Positions 1-12,371 of a DNA stretch of 64,000 nt are shown here, in pieces. The stretch comes from Aplidium turbinatum (lineage: Eukaryota > Chordata > Ascidiacea > Aplousobranchia > Polyclinidae): assembly GCA_918807975.1 (NCBI GenBank), contig OU964923.1, positions 5,828,001 through 5,892,000 of the forward strand. The letters are read 5' to 3'. Each line of letters opens with the position of its first letter. Positions within the stretch are counted from its first letter, which is position 1. The translations under genes and the position numbers were made by a program. The notes below the pieces were generated by a model. That model searched no databases. It worked only from the letters and a program-made list of their open reading frames with translations, and was not told the origin of the DNA.

Positions 1-3000
1 AACAAAAGTCTCACACCGGTCGCTGTTCTGAGCCAGAGTGTGGAAGAACGATTCCGCCGGTAGAAGGGTGTACTTGTACCTGAAAGACAACGTTTCGACA
101 ATAGCTGGTAAATGCATCTTCGGTCGAAAATAGTTTTATTTTAAAGATTTAGGTTCAATTTTGGCCGAGATTTTGTTTCGAAGTTTTGGTTGACCTTTAG
201 TAACCTCTTTTGGGCAACCTTTAGTCGACCTCCAACCTTTCGGTCGTGAAGCTTCACGTGACAGAAGAAAATGAAAGATGTCGTTTAAGTTAACTTAACA
301 GTATGGCATTTGCCAATTGAAAAAATACAGTATTCATGAGGCATCGTAAATACTCATAGCTTCTTTATAAGTTTGGAACGTTTTTTTTTAAAGGGATGTT
401 CATTGTTCAATAGCCCATTATATGAGGCACTACAGTTCAATCTTTACGTTGTTTAACATCTCAAGAGCGGATTGGAAGTCAAAATAATTACGACTACAGG
501 ACAGCGAAGAGAGTGATATAACCAAATGAAGAAAAGAACACTTCACTCACCAATGCTTCAGATCTGACAGCAACTTATCCTTGCCGGTTATCACATATTG
601 GCAGAACTTCCTGTTTAAGGCCACCCAGTCGCTTCCACCGTTCACTGTGATTCCTGGAAATTGCATACTATGAATGTTCTGTACTCGTTCTGTACCATCT
701 CACACAGTTCTTTTATCATTTGGTTCAAACTAAGCTAAGATGGGAATCCGAAGTGTTTGCCTTAGCATTTGGGCTACGAGATTTCAGTTATCGGTCAATA
801 CAACTATAAATCAACTTATGTGATAAAATGTAACATTGTTTTCGTGTAAGCACTAAGCAAGAGAGTATATAAATAAATAAGTAAGCATGCCGTGTTTATG
901 ACAAACTGGATAGTATTACACTGAATCAGAAAAATCAGTTTTATTAATAGAACGATTAGAACTATACAGAATTAATAGTTCTATCAATAAAACTGATTTT
1001 TCTGATTTAGTATTATACTGTCCACTTTGTTTCAAATATTTTATCACACTACGCGTCCTAATCGGATCATCAGTGTTAAATCATAAGAATATTTGATGAA
1101 AAGTTTAATAACGAAGTTTTGTTTTGGCATGCCTTGTTCAATTTACAACTTTACATAATAAGTACATTTTTATTACTTAAAAAACAAAACATAGAAATTG
1201 GTTACTTAGATGAAAATCCCGTTCTCGAGATTTCTGTTTAGCCTTGACATCCAATGCAATGAACGCAATGCTCTAACAAGTTTGGACAACTGGAGCAAGC
1301 AAGCAGCATGGCTATTTGTGCTTCAGTTTGTAAAGCCGGATATCCGCTTAGGTGTAGCCTACATGTGGTGGTGAAGTAGCAACGTTCACAAACAGCAAAT
1401 CAACCATTCTTTTACATTGATTCAACGTCTGCAAACGTTGATGAGCTGTCTGGGTGACTGTGGCTGAACTGCTCCTATATATCGAAGCTAATGTATAATG
1501 ATCACAGGTAACGTTATAAATGTCATTTTTGACATTCAAACTGGTGTTTTTAGAGGTCGTGGTAACCGAAGGGTGCACTTTTAATGTAAATCAAGTGCAG
1601 CTGGCAAAATCCATATATAGTACATTGATTTAGTGTCTGCCAACGTTGAATCAATAAAAAAACAATAAATTTTGCCAGCTGAGCTTTCTACATGGCTTGA
1701 AAACGATCAAAATGTCTCACATGCATGAGAATCTAAGTTAGCAATCAGTTCTTTTTTACATAAATTCAATGTCTGCAGGCGTAGAATCAATGTGAAAAGG
1801 GACTGATTTCCTGAATGGGATACAGCCCGCTATGCAACGTATTGAATATGAATTAACGTAGCAACCTTTCGGTAAATCTCGTTCTCCCAGCCTCCACATG
1901 TGCTGATCGCATTCCACAAACACACGGTTCAAGCCCTGGCAAAGTAGAGCAAATAGTAGAAGATTAATCGCTGTTTGATCTGCTGTAAAATCCTGGTTCA
2001 CAAAACTACAAAGCATTCAAAAGCAGTGACCACTGACGAAGAGTTGTAGTTTTTTATTTAGTCAAGTTTGCGTCGCTTAAATGTCACCAGACGTTGAAAT
2101 GATGCAAAATATATAATTTTTCCGTTGGAGTACAGCTAGATACAATATATATGTACTTAAGGCATACCTTAAATGCCTAGTAGCAAATTATAGCCGTCGC
2201 AAGATTTGCAAACCATGGTTGTTTAGTTCAAATCAGATCCAGCTGGCAAAATCGCCCTTTTTAATAATATTGATTCAAAGTCTGTATACGTTGAATCAAT
2301 GCAAAAAGGACCAATTTTGTAGTTGGGATAACTCTGAAACATTACGTTCAATCAATCCATGTGGGCCAGCTATGTATGGCACGGAAAGGAAGTAGTCAAG
2401 AAAAAGATAGTTTACTAAAGAGAAAATTGCAGGCAAAACCGCAGAGCACCTACAATCGATTTCTAGATTAAATTAATTCAATTTTAATTATTCACTCTTT
2501 ACACGTTCGATTTTCTTTTACAAAAGCGAGGTATCCAACGTGTAAATTTGAACTTTGTCACAACTCAGCTTAACTTACTTCCACCCACACAACAAAGTCA
2601 GTCATTTTTACATTAATTCAACAGTGGAATAAATGTAAAAATGATGGCTTTTGTTGTCTGGGGAAGTATTATGTGACGATATTGCCTGCCAATGGCAACG
2701 ATTAGAAGCAAACATTTCAGCAGATTCAGCCACCAACAGATATATGTGATTCCACGCACTTTGTGCAGCAAACCACTTTTGGTGCAATTGATTAAAGACG
2801 ACACTAGTGATGTGAGTCGTTTTTGCATTAAAAACATATATTTTATACAAAACATTAAAAAAACATACTAAGAAAACTTTTTTTGTGAAAAACCTTTGAA
2901 AATTTTAACTTGCTGAAAGAAGGCTTTGTATTTTTTGGGTTTGCACAAGTGCAACCGCTTCGGTTGCTTTAAGTGCAGGTTTTCCAAGCAACTTTTAAAG

Positions 3001-6000
3001 ACATTCACTTACAGCATTATATGATTTAAAAATCCAAGTTAAAACTAATATAATTTTTAACAAGCTAGTTAGCAGCTATAATTTTAAAGCTTTGCTTGTA
3101 TTTTTACTTATACAGTTATTTATGATAATCATTTCAAATCAAATACAAACAAATTTATTTTCACACGATTGAAGTGACTAACTGTGTGAAAATAAATTCG
3201 TTCGTATTACAAGACATGTAACCGAGTCGTTCATATCAAGCATTGTTGTGGGTTTGACACCTGTCAAGATATTTTATTTTCTTGATTATTTCAAATCGGC
3301 TTTATTTAAAAATTATAAGAAACGACTACAAATGGGAATATAAATACATGAAAAATGTAAAATAACAAATAAAAAACTAGTAAAAAACAATAACTTAAAA
3401 AACAGTTATTCAATGCCTCTAAACGTCAAGTTAAATCGAGGAAAAAATGAAACCAATCTATTATTCAGCTGTATCACCTGTTTCCTTATAAATTTTTCAT
3501 CCTCTCTGCCATGGGATTTCATGAAGTTCTTATCCCTATAAGTTGATAGGAAGTCAATCTGAAAAAAAAACAAGGTTGCCAAGTCACAATTTCATTTCTC
3601 GAGTAAATTTTTCCTTTTGAAAGGAAACTTTAATTAAAAAAAACAGATTTAATCTAGCCATGATTTAATGTTTTGTTTAAAAAATACACTTATTTTGACA
3701 TTTTGTGAATAGTGACAGTTTTCTGAATACAAATTAAAAAACCTAAAACGTCGGCTGCATAGCCGAGTGGTGAAAGCCCTGGGACGGGGCTCGAAAGGGC
3801 GCTGGTTCGACACCGCGCAAGAGCATGCGGCTGTGTCTTTGGCAAGACACTTAAAGGCATGCCTGAAGATGGACACAAAGACTGGCTTCCTTGCCTTCCC
3901 GTCCACTTAATTCAAATCTTTAACTACAGGGTGTAAGCCTGGATACGACAAAAAGAGCCTCAATGCAGAAGCTAATCCCATGTTTTTGAGAACGTTTCGT
4001 AAATTAACTTTCTGCAGACGTTGAATCAATGTAAACAAGGGCATATGATGGCTGAGATGGTTAATTTGTTCTACAGTATAGCCATTCTCTGCTGTGAATT
4101 GTCTCTATGGTAATACCGAAAGTACAAACACAGTACGTAGCACCGCCTTGTTTGCCCAATGGGCGTCTATAATGAAACGGCGTTAGGTTTGGTTGGAATT
4201 TCACGACAATGATGACAAGTTATTGAAATCATCAAAAAGTTGATTATTATGCGTTTATATCGCATGGACAACGAAACATCAACGCCAATTTACATCATGA
4301 CAAACTACTGTTCTTCTTCTTCGTTTGAACCTTGTTCTTCGCCACTTCAAGGGTCGAGGGGCTCTGCCTTTTACCACCCTTGGGCAGTGGCGGCGACGCG
4401 GTCTAGATGTTTGGGCAGGTGTCGAGCAGCCATTGAATTGATTCGTCATCCAATTCACGCAGACCACGCACACCATTTGGCGCATGGTAGATGGCGCAGT
4501 TACAGATGGTATGGTCTACGGTTTGTTCCTCCATGCCACACTCACAGATCGCGGATGGAGCCATCCCCCATTTGTGCATGTTGAAGCGAAATAGTCCGAC
4601 GCCAGTACGCAGGCGGTTGAGCCGCACCCAGGCCTTCCTTGGCAAATGCATTCCGGTTGGATGGTGGCTGGTATCGGAGATGAAACTTTGGAGTCTTGAG
4701 GAGTTCTTCTTCCACTCCGAGCTCCATTGGTGATCCGCCCACGTAGCCGCACTGATGGATTGGAGCTACTGTAATTCGAGCTAACAAAACATACAATTGA
4801 ATCTGTGCTAAAAACATACATCACACCGTCTAAAGTTGAAAAGTACAAAAAGCAAAATTGAAAGATTTCTGCTTTCACGTCTATAGATATCATCAAAGAT
4901 CCAGACAACAAAGTTTGTCATTTTCACATTAATTCAACATCTGCAGACGTAGAATAAATGCAAACAATGACCGATTTTGCTGTCCGGGGAGTACTCTTAT
5001 CAAAGACATTGTCCAGAAATCACCCAACTCCAACTTCATTAAAACTACAATTTTACAATAAAGCTGGAGACGCGTTTGTTTAGGCAACAATAAAAGTGTC
5101 ATAGAGGCAATTTTGCACAATATTTCATTCTGTGATAACAATGTTTTTTTTTTCCCTAGCAACAGCAACACTCATAGAAATTACGCATTTCCTCGGCGGA
5201 AAGTAGACAAGCACAGCAACACACACAAGCATAGATCACAATGCTGTAAATCGAATTCTGTTGACAAGAGATTTCAACAATGGACTCCAAAGTCACCAGA
5301 CTTTATGACAAAAAAAATTGAAGCTGTGAAAAAAGACCACATTCAACAGTAAATTTTAAAACGCTAAAAAACAATTTCTGTGACATATCTCGCTTTAGAT
5401 AAAGAGGCGAACTGAACAACTACAAAAAACAAAGTCGAACATATCAGATGCAACACTTTGTTGTGGTTTCTTTCAAGGAAAAAATATCTTATGTAATGCA
5501 GTTAGATATTTTTTCAGTGAGAAGCCAAAACCATTTGAATGTGTGTGACTTGTATTCGTAGACGTTAAAAAATGTTATGGAATTTCTACTCACCAGTTTT
5601 TTGTCATTTTCAATCGGAAAGTCCAAGGCACTGAGGTTAATAAAGAAATCCCAGTCGTTCCAAAGATAAAGAACATCTTTCAACGCACGGAGGAGCATCT
5701 GCAGCAAGCTGGAACCCCCCCAGATCGTTGCCATGCGCCAGGGGGCCACTTTGACATTCATGTACTGTTTTGTTTCTTTCAAAACTTGTCTAAAATTTAA
5801 GAATGGTAATGACCAAAACAGCAAAAAACGGATTTTATTGTCAGGTAAGGAAGTTATCTTCACTTATCAAGTAAACAAAGTCAGCCAGGTTCGGACACTT
5901 CTATAACCAATGCTTTTGCCATCGCAGCGGCAGCTTCTTCAGAGTCTTCAGAACATTCTATTTGAATAAGATAATGAGGAAGACGTCTTGCGTTTTCCGT

Positions 6001-7655
6001 CGGCAAAAGCTTAAATAAGTTATAAAGCTTTCCGAATCCAGATGATTTTATTTACTTGTCATGTTTAAGCGTTCTAATAAAGAGCCCTAGTGTAACTATT
6101 CAGTCTCAATAACATAGAGAAATCGGAAAAGAGATAGAGAAACCGGCTTCTACCCAGACAGCAATTAACTATTTTTCCATGCAAAAATGGTTGATTTGCT
6201 GTCTGGGTGCATTATCACTCTTCTTCGTTTTTTTTTTTTGGGGGGGGAACTTTTTTGAAGCGACTCGTCGTATCAATGGCAAGCTGCAATTACTCGAATA
6301 GCAGTGCAGGGCGTGGTAGAAAATCCTCAAGCTGTGAAAACTAGTGATCACACTATCAAAGCATTAAATGCCTATTTATCGAGGTGGAAGCATCAACAAG
6401 TGATATCAAAACTGATATTAAATGAATAATTTAACGTCCCACCTGGCGCCATAACAAAAAGCGATTAGCCATTATTGCATTGATTTAAAGTTTGCAGACG
6501 TTGAATCAATGTAAAAATACTGATTTGCTGGCCGAGTATTTGTTGAAAATAAGAAAATCTTGAAAAAACGATGAAGCAATCCATAGTGTGGATTCGAATA
6601 AAAATATATTACGCTATTATCAACAGTTAGTGCTGTACTACAAGTATGTAAACTCTGATGTACTTGAAATGTAACTGTGTAGCACTAGACACACATCACA
6701 TGCATTAAGATTTTATGGTCATAACCATAACTCAAAAGTACAGCATAAAAGCTGCTTCACAAGAATTTAACTCGTAGTAAATTAATCGTAATTACCTCAA
6801 TAGATAGTCTGATCGTTTGTCAACATGGATGTAATAGTAGTGGTCTCTGTGATACATAACACGGAGCAGGCGCTTGAACTGACGAAATGACCGCCCATGA
6901 ACAACCAGGATGTAGCAAATGCGAACCTTTGGTAATGACTCATCAACCGAGGATGGCATTGGGGCGTGGAATACAAACTTGTAGTCGTGAGGACATGTTC
7001 TGCAAACAAGAATTCATCATTTTTAATTGTAATACGCCAAGCTGTATTACGAAAAAACATTGAAATACGATATCCGACGGTTATCAACAACCGAATATAG
7101 CGATAGAAACTGGTCATTCACATGCATAAACAACAAACTATTCCAAGTTGTCATGTGGATTTGACAGGTTACTTGTTGGTGATAGGGAATGAAAAGTATG
7201 GATTATTGTTTCAAGATTAAATCTGACGATGTTTGAAGCTAGCTCTCGCTGTCATAGGTATTGCTTGCACATGTTCATTTTTACCGATCTATGGTACGAT
7301 GAGGTATATTTCATTTTAGAAACGATACTGTAAAGTTATCATTGTATTGCATTAATTATATTTTTGCGGGCGGGAAAAAGTTACGAATCGAGATAGAAAT
7401 TCCTGAGTTAAAACGTTAGACTTTGATAAAGTTGTGTCGGTAAATGCTACACATGATAGACAACAGAAGAGCCACGTAAAAACAACAGCATATCGGAGAC
7501 AATTTGCCAACAGATATGAATCATACCTTGGCATTGACTCTGGAAAGAGCATCTTTTCTTGCAGTTGACAAGCGACGTCCGATATTTCCTGCTTGCACTT
7601 GTCAGATTTAGCCCTGGTGATGGCGGACTGGGCATCCTTGTGGGTGACTTCACAG
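1..7655 (-). CDS. XYLT: XYLT exons 5-11: GT14 catalytic domain (partial)
   Basis: Exon 5 (7527-7655) begins [20 protein letters not shown], matching the CEISGKEA start of the conserved part of human XYLT. Exon 6 (6796-6999) carries [20 protein letters not shown] and [13 protein letters not shown]. Exon 7 (5594-5789) has [17 protein letters not shown] and [14 protein letters not shown], the most diagnostic block. Exon 8 (3478-3558) has [13 protein letters not shown] and FIRKQ. Exon 9 (1866-1935) has [19 protein letters not shown]. Exon 10 (551-653) has [13 protein letters not shown], and exon 11 (1-79) has [18 protein letters not shown] and PAESFFH lie in the nucleotide-sugar/acceptor pocket in the family. 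Exon lengths 129, 204, 196, 81, 70, 103 and 79 keep one frame. Exon 9 uses a weak donor (GTTGCT). Nothing in the visible part suggests inactivation. Confidence 0.95.
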
Positions 7656-10600
7656 CTAGAGAAATTGAAAACAAAATGCGTTTGAGAAAGGAAGACCAAA
7701 GAAAACGTGGGAAGACAATATGAAGGATGACTTGACAAAAAAGGAACTTAGAAATTCAAGTTGCCAATATAACTGCAGGCAACTGGTCGACCTCTGGTAT
7801 GTCGGGATGAAGACCAGGCTTTTTTAATCTGTAGCAAGCCATGGCGAATATTTATTTATTTGCATAGCATTGTAATATGAAAAAAACAACGAGGCTACCG
7901 CTTTATGTCAAATTCAATGATATCCAAATCACAACGAGATAAAGAAAACAATGAATATAACAACTAACTAAAAATCAAACAGCAAAGATAGAACAAGATA
8001 GTGAAATTTAAGCATTAGACAACAAAATCCGTCAGTTTTGCATTGATTCAGCGTCTGCAGACCTTGAATCAACGTAAAAATGACAGATTTTGCTGTCTAG
8101 GACGCACAACGTACATAGGTTGATACTTGACGTCGTCATAGGGTCGGACGCCAAACACGTCGGCATTTTCTTTTTTCGGTTGCCGAGGAACACGAATTTT
8201 CTCATAATGATCCTGCAATGGTTTAATTTGTGATGGTGTTGAAATGTTAAAAAGTGATTAAATACGAATAAAATGCTTGCAAAAAAGTTTAAGTTTCCCT
8301 TTAATCAAACGTACCGCTTCCAATATCGTGATATTAATCCAACAGAATGAAACGAATAGTTAGAATTATTACTGTGGTGAATTCCTGCTGTCATCACGAC
8401 ACCAATGTAAATATATATTCTTTTCAAATGACTATGTAAATATTCCAACAAATGACTCTCTATTGCAGTAATTATCTTTTAAAGCTACATTGAAACAGTA
8501 GATACAAAGTCGTATTGACGTATTACACAATTTCATAAATTAAAAGCTATAGAATATTTGCACACTCGAATCAAAGACTTTAGCTTACCGTAATGCTGAT
8601 TTGCAAAAATCTGGGCTTTTACCTTTAAATTTTCGTCTTCAATGATGCTGTCAGCGTTGCCTGCATGCTTCAAAAATTCTTCACGAAACTTTGGATTTTT
8701 AGGATTTAATGCTTCTAAGTCATCATAGTGTGGCTTTTCTCCTTGCAATAATGCATTGGCTGCCTAGAAATAGGACACAATATATCTATAAATCCACTGG
8801 GAGAAAAGCATCATCATGTGATCTGCATTTAAATTTCAAAAGAGTGTTAATAAAACAATTTTTAAACTGGAAGTTTAAACAGAGCATAGGACTGGAAGTG
8901 GAAGTTTAAACAAAACAGAGTTCTAATGGGCATAAGCTACATGTGGCATTAATGTGACATTCTGTCTACTTCTTGTGGTTGAGAGTAACATATTAGCCAA
9001 TTGCTATGGCACCTGTTCGAGATAAATATTATGATTGAATTCACTCATTTGAGTAACTTCAATCATCTTAAATAATCACCAGTTAAGTGATGAAAGTATC
9101 TGAAAAATGTTTAGAAATTCCTGGCTCAAAGCTCCCAGTTGACAACATATAGCTTGGTAAGATGTTCAGTTGTATTGTAAGTACCGGTATGTCAAAAGTG
9201 GAAGCAGGTGGCTAGACCTTTTGCTGCTTTTTGTTGCATTGAACTAGGCTATTGCATCATACTGTTCATTGATGTTTACTAAATAGGACAACTTTCATAG
9301 AATAACCAGCATACCTGCTTCTTTCTTATCATTTGAATCTGTCTTATTCTTTTAATTTGCTCTTCTTCTAACAAAGAAGGACTGGAAGTGAATGTGATAA
9401 AAACCTAAAAAAAATTCTGTAATTATACACCATCAGTATAGAAATAGTGTCATTAAAGGTGTACACAAAACTAAAAGGGAAACATTTGAACTTTTACCTG
9501 GCTTTTTTTTTTAAAACGTGAAGAAAAGTAAACCATGGGATAGTGGGATGTAAAACAGCAAACATTTAGTTGCTGGATCTCACTCCACCTTGGGAAAAAG
9601 AACTTTAGTTGGAGGTGGTGTACAAGTCTCTGCCGTGGTCAAAAATGCCATGACGTCATAGATTAAAAAATACTAGGTGAAGTGTGTGAACAACTGTATT
9701 TTTGCTTTGATACTTTCTAACCCTAAAGCCTGAAGGTTAAAATTTAGGTTGATAAAATAACCAAGGAAAGGTGAAGCAGTGAAGGCATAAAACAGCTTTT
9801 GTATGGTTGAAAGGTAACACTATTCACCCTATATTTCTTGGTAGATTCAATCTATGATGTCATAGTATTTTAACCAGGGTGGAGAGTTGTACACAAGCTC
9901 TGTTTAATTATTATTCCTGATTAAAGATATACAACACTGGTTGACATTCTTCACAACAATACCTAGTAATCTAACATTGAGAGCTTGAATTGCATGGAGT
10001 TTGATCCAATGCAGTTGGATGCCTTCTGATGTGCACAGCTCAACACATTTCCCCAGTTAGAAAAAAAGCCTTAGAAATCCTTTTGCTTTTTGCGACAACC
10101 TACCCATGTGAAACTGGGTTAACTCTTGTAAACATCAAAACTAAGTCGGGCAATCGTTTGGATCCAAGAGATAATATGCGTGTGTCTATCTCAAAGAAAG
10201 TACCTCGTTTCAACATGATCATTGACGAAAAGCAGCAACAAAAAAGCCATTTGTAGATTGACTGATGAATATTGTTGAACTTATAAGACTGTTTTTAATG
10301 CATACATTCAACACGTAAGTTATAAATACACTGCGTTTAATTCCTATTACGGTATTACAATTTTATTTGCTTCCGTCGGCCATTGTAGACAGGGGGTACG
10401 AGAAATTTTCATAAAAGCTTAAAGGGTATGATACGATCGCTAAAAAGATTAAGAAACACTGTTCTAAGCTAACCTTCTGTACAGCGCAGCCTTAACATCG
10501 AACACAAGAATCAAAAAGTTGAAAGCTAAACAAGGTAAGAAACTTGTCCAATGAGATGTGGCAAATACAATAAGCAAAAAATGCACGGAACTAACCAATA

Positions 10601-11018
10601 AGTAAATGCAAAGTAGCTAAGATAAACTGCAAGCATGCAACTGCCTGTTTAACACAGGATTAACAATAGATAAGCAGGCCATCTAAGATTTATATTTAGA
10701 AGTCAGACCTGCCTGTGTAGTGTGTAGTCTGGATGTGACCTTGAACTAAGCGATATTTTTATGTGTGTGTACAATCAATCTTTACTGTTGATTATTACAC
10801 TTAAGTCACATTTCCGATATTGAAATACAGCTGTTCAACTACAGTCCAAATTACCTTAATATTTGCCCCACTTTTTAAAACTTAGTCACCTCTTAAAATT
10901 TACTGTAGCCTATATAACATTGAAATAATCTCACCTGAATAAACAATAGAAAGCCCAACACATAAAAAATTACTTTCCATTCTCGATAGAATCTTCTCAG
11001 GGATCGTATCAAGCCCAT
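1..11018 (-). CDS. XYLT: Peptide O-xylosyltransferase gene (XYLT1/2 ortholog), 11 exons, 3' end outside window
   Basis: The enzyme transfers xylose from UDP-xylose to serine in proteoglycan core proteins in the Golgi, the first step of heparan and chondroitin sulfate chains. Exons in transcript order: 10935-11018, 9315-9404, 8589-8763, 8115-8212, 7527-7655, 6796-6999, 5594-5789, 3478-3558, 1866-1935, 551-653, 1-79 (continues beyond base 1). Every placed exon has AG/GT borders. Intron phases agree at all junctions except exon 3 to exon 4, where phase 1 meets phase 0, so an exon of 3n+2 nt is probably missing or one border is wrong. About 436 codons are visible; human XYLT1 and XYLT2 are about 960 and 865 residues, so roughly the C-terminal half lies outside. 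Assignment comes from aligning remembered human XYLT motifs by eye; whether it is nearer XYLT1 or XYLT2 cannot be said. Confidence 0.93.
925..1011. repeat. Inverted repeat, 30-bp arms
   Basis: AATCAGAAAAATCAGTTTTA and onward is mirrored by TAAAACTGATTTTTCTGATT after a spacer of about 25 bp. TATTACACTG / TATTATACTG-like flanks make it a probable short MITE. It lies in XYLT intron 9. Confidence 0.7.
3142..3208 (-). repeat. Short hairpin, 25-bp stem and 17-nt loop
   Basis: Arm 3142-3166 pairs with 3184-3208. The only two departures from perfect pairing are G-U wobbles if the minus strand (the XYLT transcript sense) is the RNA. It lies in XYLT intron 8 about 270 bp downstream (in transcript sense) of exon 8. 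It could be a tiny MITE or a small-RNA precursor. Confidence 0.55.
3750..3955 (+). mobile_element. tRNA-derived SINE, family 1, copy 1
   Basis: The head carries an RNA polymerase III A box (TAGCCGAGTGGT) and B box (GGTTCGACACC) spaced as in a serine- or leucine-type tRNA. It is followed by a tRNA-unrelated body and the tail GTGTAAGCCTGGATACGAC plus an A-rich run. Two further copies in the window (37331-37500, 43892-44099) share head, body and tail, which shows a dispersed repeat rather than a tRNA gene. It lies in XYLT intron 7. Confidence 0.85.
4403..4745 (-). mobile_element. LINE ORF2 3'-terminal fragment (reverse-transcriptase C-terminus)
   Basis: A single open minus-strand frame of about 110 codons ends at a stop at 4403. 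It includes [33 protein letters not shown], a zinc-knuckle-like [17 protein letters not shown], and [20 protein letters not shown]. This tail ([11 protein letters not shown], then C-x-CG-x3-T-x2-H) is standard at the end of ORF2 in Jockey/CR1/I-like non-LTR retrotransposons. Upstream reverse transcriptase is absent, so this is a 5'-truncated copy, as usual for LINEs. It lies in XYLT intron 7 in the same orientation as the gene. Confidence 0.8.
8115..11018 (-). CDS. XYLT: XYLT exons 1-4: cytosolic tail, signal anchor and stem region
   Basis: The chosen ATG (11018-11016) opens [15 protein letters not shown], a basic cytosolic tail, followed by [13 protein letters not shown], a hydrophobic segment of about 13-18 residues continuing into exon 2. 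This is the layout of a Golgi type II membrane protein. Exon 2 (9315-9404) continues with a Glu/Arg/Lys-rich helical stretch ([12 protein letters not shown]). Exon 3 (8589-8763) encodes an acidic stem segment including [19 protein letters not shown]. Exon 4 (8115-8212) encodes [16 protein letters not shown] and ends with two bases of a codon completed by exon 5. Stem regions of this family are poorly conserved, so exons 2-4 rest on open frame, splice sites and order rather than on similarity. An AG lies 14 nt upstream of the ATG; it could be a trans-splice acceptor if the species uses spliced leaders, which is inference. Confidence 0.75.
10029..10461 (+). mobile_element. hAT transposase C-terminal remnant and right end
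   Basis: The plus frame 10029-10256 gives [39 protein letters not shown] and [19 protein letters not shown] before a stop. This is the dimerisation tail shared by ZBED5/FAM200-type hAT transposases (normally ...YLCE-x-GFS, IKTK-x-RNRL, PRI). The right end near 10444-10461 reads AGATTAAGAAACACTG, a typical hAT terminal repeat in reverse. No matching left end was found, so this is a truncated copy. It lies in XYLT intron 1. Confidence 0.75.
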
Positions 11019-11137
11019 TGTAAGAAAAGTTTCTGACTTCAAAAAGACAACCTAGCTTCACAAAGAGGAACAACCAGCTTGGCTAGAAAAAAAATTAATC
11101 CTTTTTACAGAAAATAGATACAATAACCTACTGGTTA

Positions 11138-12155
11138 CAGGCCTCGAAATTCGTTTTTGTTGACGGCGGACAAACGTGTCTGGTCTGAGCAGCTATCTTG
11201 GCGAACAAATTAAGTCTCACGACGGACACACCAGTTTAGCATCGATCGTCATGCTTAATCACTTTATCTTGATAATTCTTCGCCATTTGAGAACTATAGC
11301 TACGGATTAAAAGGCTTTTCAAAATTGCAGCGAAGTCACTGACTCTGAAAAGCTTTCATCAAAATAACAACGTGCACTTGAAGAGTCAAAGCGTCGTGTA
11401 GCTGTTCAATACGCCGCATAACTAATTAACTTACGCCGAACGAGGTCGTGTGGCTTCTTGCATCACAATGCTCTGCGCACGAGTCGGAAAACTTCTACAC
11501 TGAAACGCTACTATTTTCTGTTGTGCAAAGTTTCACTAAGCTTTTTTCTTTAGGTTTATTTTTGCGCGTCATGTGAGCGAAAGTGAATTTTTCCTGGGCC
11601 TTTTCTTTCTTACTGTAATACCAAAACTAAACAATTTTTGCGTGTCATGTGAGCAAAAGTGAATTTTCCCTGGGCCTTTTCTTTCTTACTGTAATACCAA
11701 AACTAAACAAATTTTGCTGCAGCTTGCTGTAATAGCCGACTCGTATAATCTAATTTTGTAACCAACCTTGCCTTATCAATATTACTCGCAGATCAAAGCC
11801 AGACATTGTGACGTAAGACTTGAACTAAGTTGCGCGTGATTAGTGTAAAAGTACCGGTACTCCCATCGACGAAGAATTCACCTTTGTTACACTGATTCAA
11901 TGTCACCAATCGTAAATATCGAAAGTTTTCCTGCTTGAATGGAAGCCAAGGGATACAGTATTCACATTTTCTAGATGCGCGCTAGAATGCACGGGAAATT
12001 ATATATTCGCAGCAATTGTTCGTGCTATGCAATGACGATTTCTATCGATATTTTTCGGCGGACAAATATGGCCGATCTAAACGGTACTTCCCGCGGACAT
12101 CACATGCTGTGACGGCGGACATGACTGCCGTGTCCGCCGTGAATTTCGAGGCCTG
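11138..12155. mobile_element. 1018-bp DNA transposon with CAGGCCTCGAAATTC ends and 5-bp duplication
   Basis: Left end CAGGCCTCGAAATTC is matched by GAATTTCGAGGCCTG at the right end. GGTTA flanks both sides (11133-11137 and 12156-12160), which suggests a 5-bp target duplication as in some hAT5-type elements. Subterminal GGCGGACA / TGTCCGCC blocks extend the symmetry. It contains a 76-bp tandem duplication (11561-11713) and no convincing transposase. It starts only 120 bp upstream of the XYLT start codon. Confidence 0.75.
11561..11713. repeat. 76-bp tandem duplication
   Basis: Two units beginning TTTGCGCGTCATGTGAGCG / TTTGCGTGTCATGTGAGCA, about 95% alike, including the shared block CTGTAATACCAAAACTAAAC. 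It is part of the transposon at 11138-12155, about 0.6 kb upstream of the XYLT start. Confidence 0.9.
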
Positions 12156-12371
12156 GGTTATAACTTTCACTCATTCTCAACAATTTGTCCATCAACCATA
12201 TCCTACTATTCTGACAATGGTTTGCAATAACTTTTCGACAATGTGTACAGTATTAGCAATTGATGAGTGGTCTGTTTTCTTAAAAATTAACAGAGTGCAT
12301 GACTGCATGCACCGTTACCGGTAACCTATATTTGAGTTTAGCAGCATATTTACAGATGTTCGACATCTAGT

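Larger units (their letters stand above)
1391..8102. mobile_element. Hairpin MITE family, cluster of about nine copies in XYLT introns
   Basis: Copies at 1391-1457, 1598-1682, 1737-1820, 2237-2328, 2588-2666, 4900-4988, 6153-6212, 6455-6540 and 8022-8102, plus a fragment near 4010-4045. Each is a near-perfect palindrome of 60-95 bp: ends like CCAGACAGCAAATC / GATTTGCTGTCTGG and centre ATTGATTCAACGTCTGCAG then its mirror. They carry no coding sequence. Divergence between copies is much larger than between the arms of one copy. Confidence 0.85.

Noticed and set aside
3750-3840. Functional tRNA gene
   Set aside because: The A and B boxes belong to a SINE repeated three times in the window, and the acceptor stem does not pair.
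4516-4911. 131-codon minus-strand open frame
   Set aside because: It overlaps the LINE tail in another frame; the LINE frame (ending 4403) matches known motifs and explains the region.
7352-7738. 128-codon minus-strand open frame taken as a single gene
   Set aside because: Only its middle (7527-7655) is an XYLT exon; the rest lies outside good splice sites.
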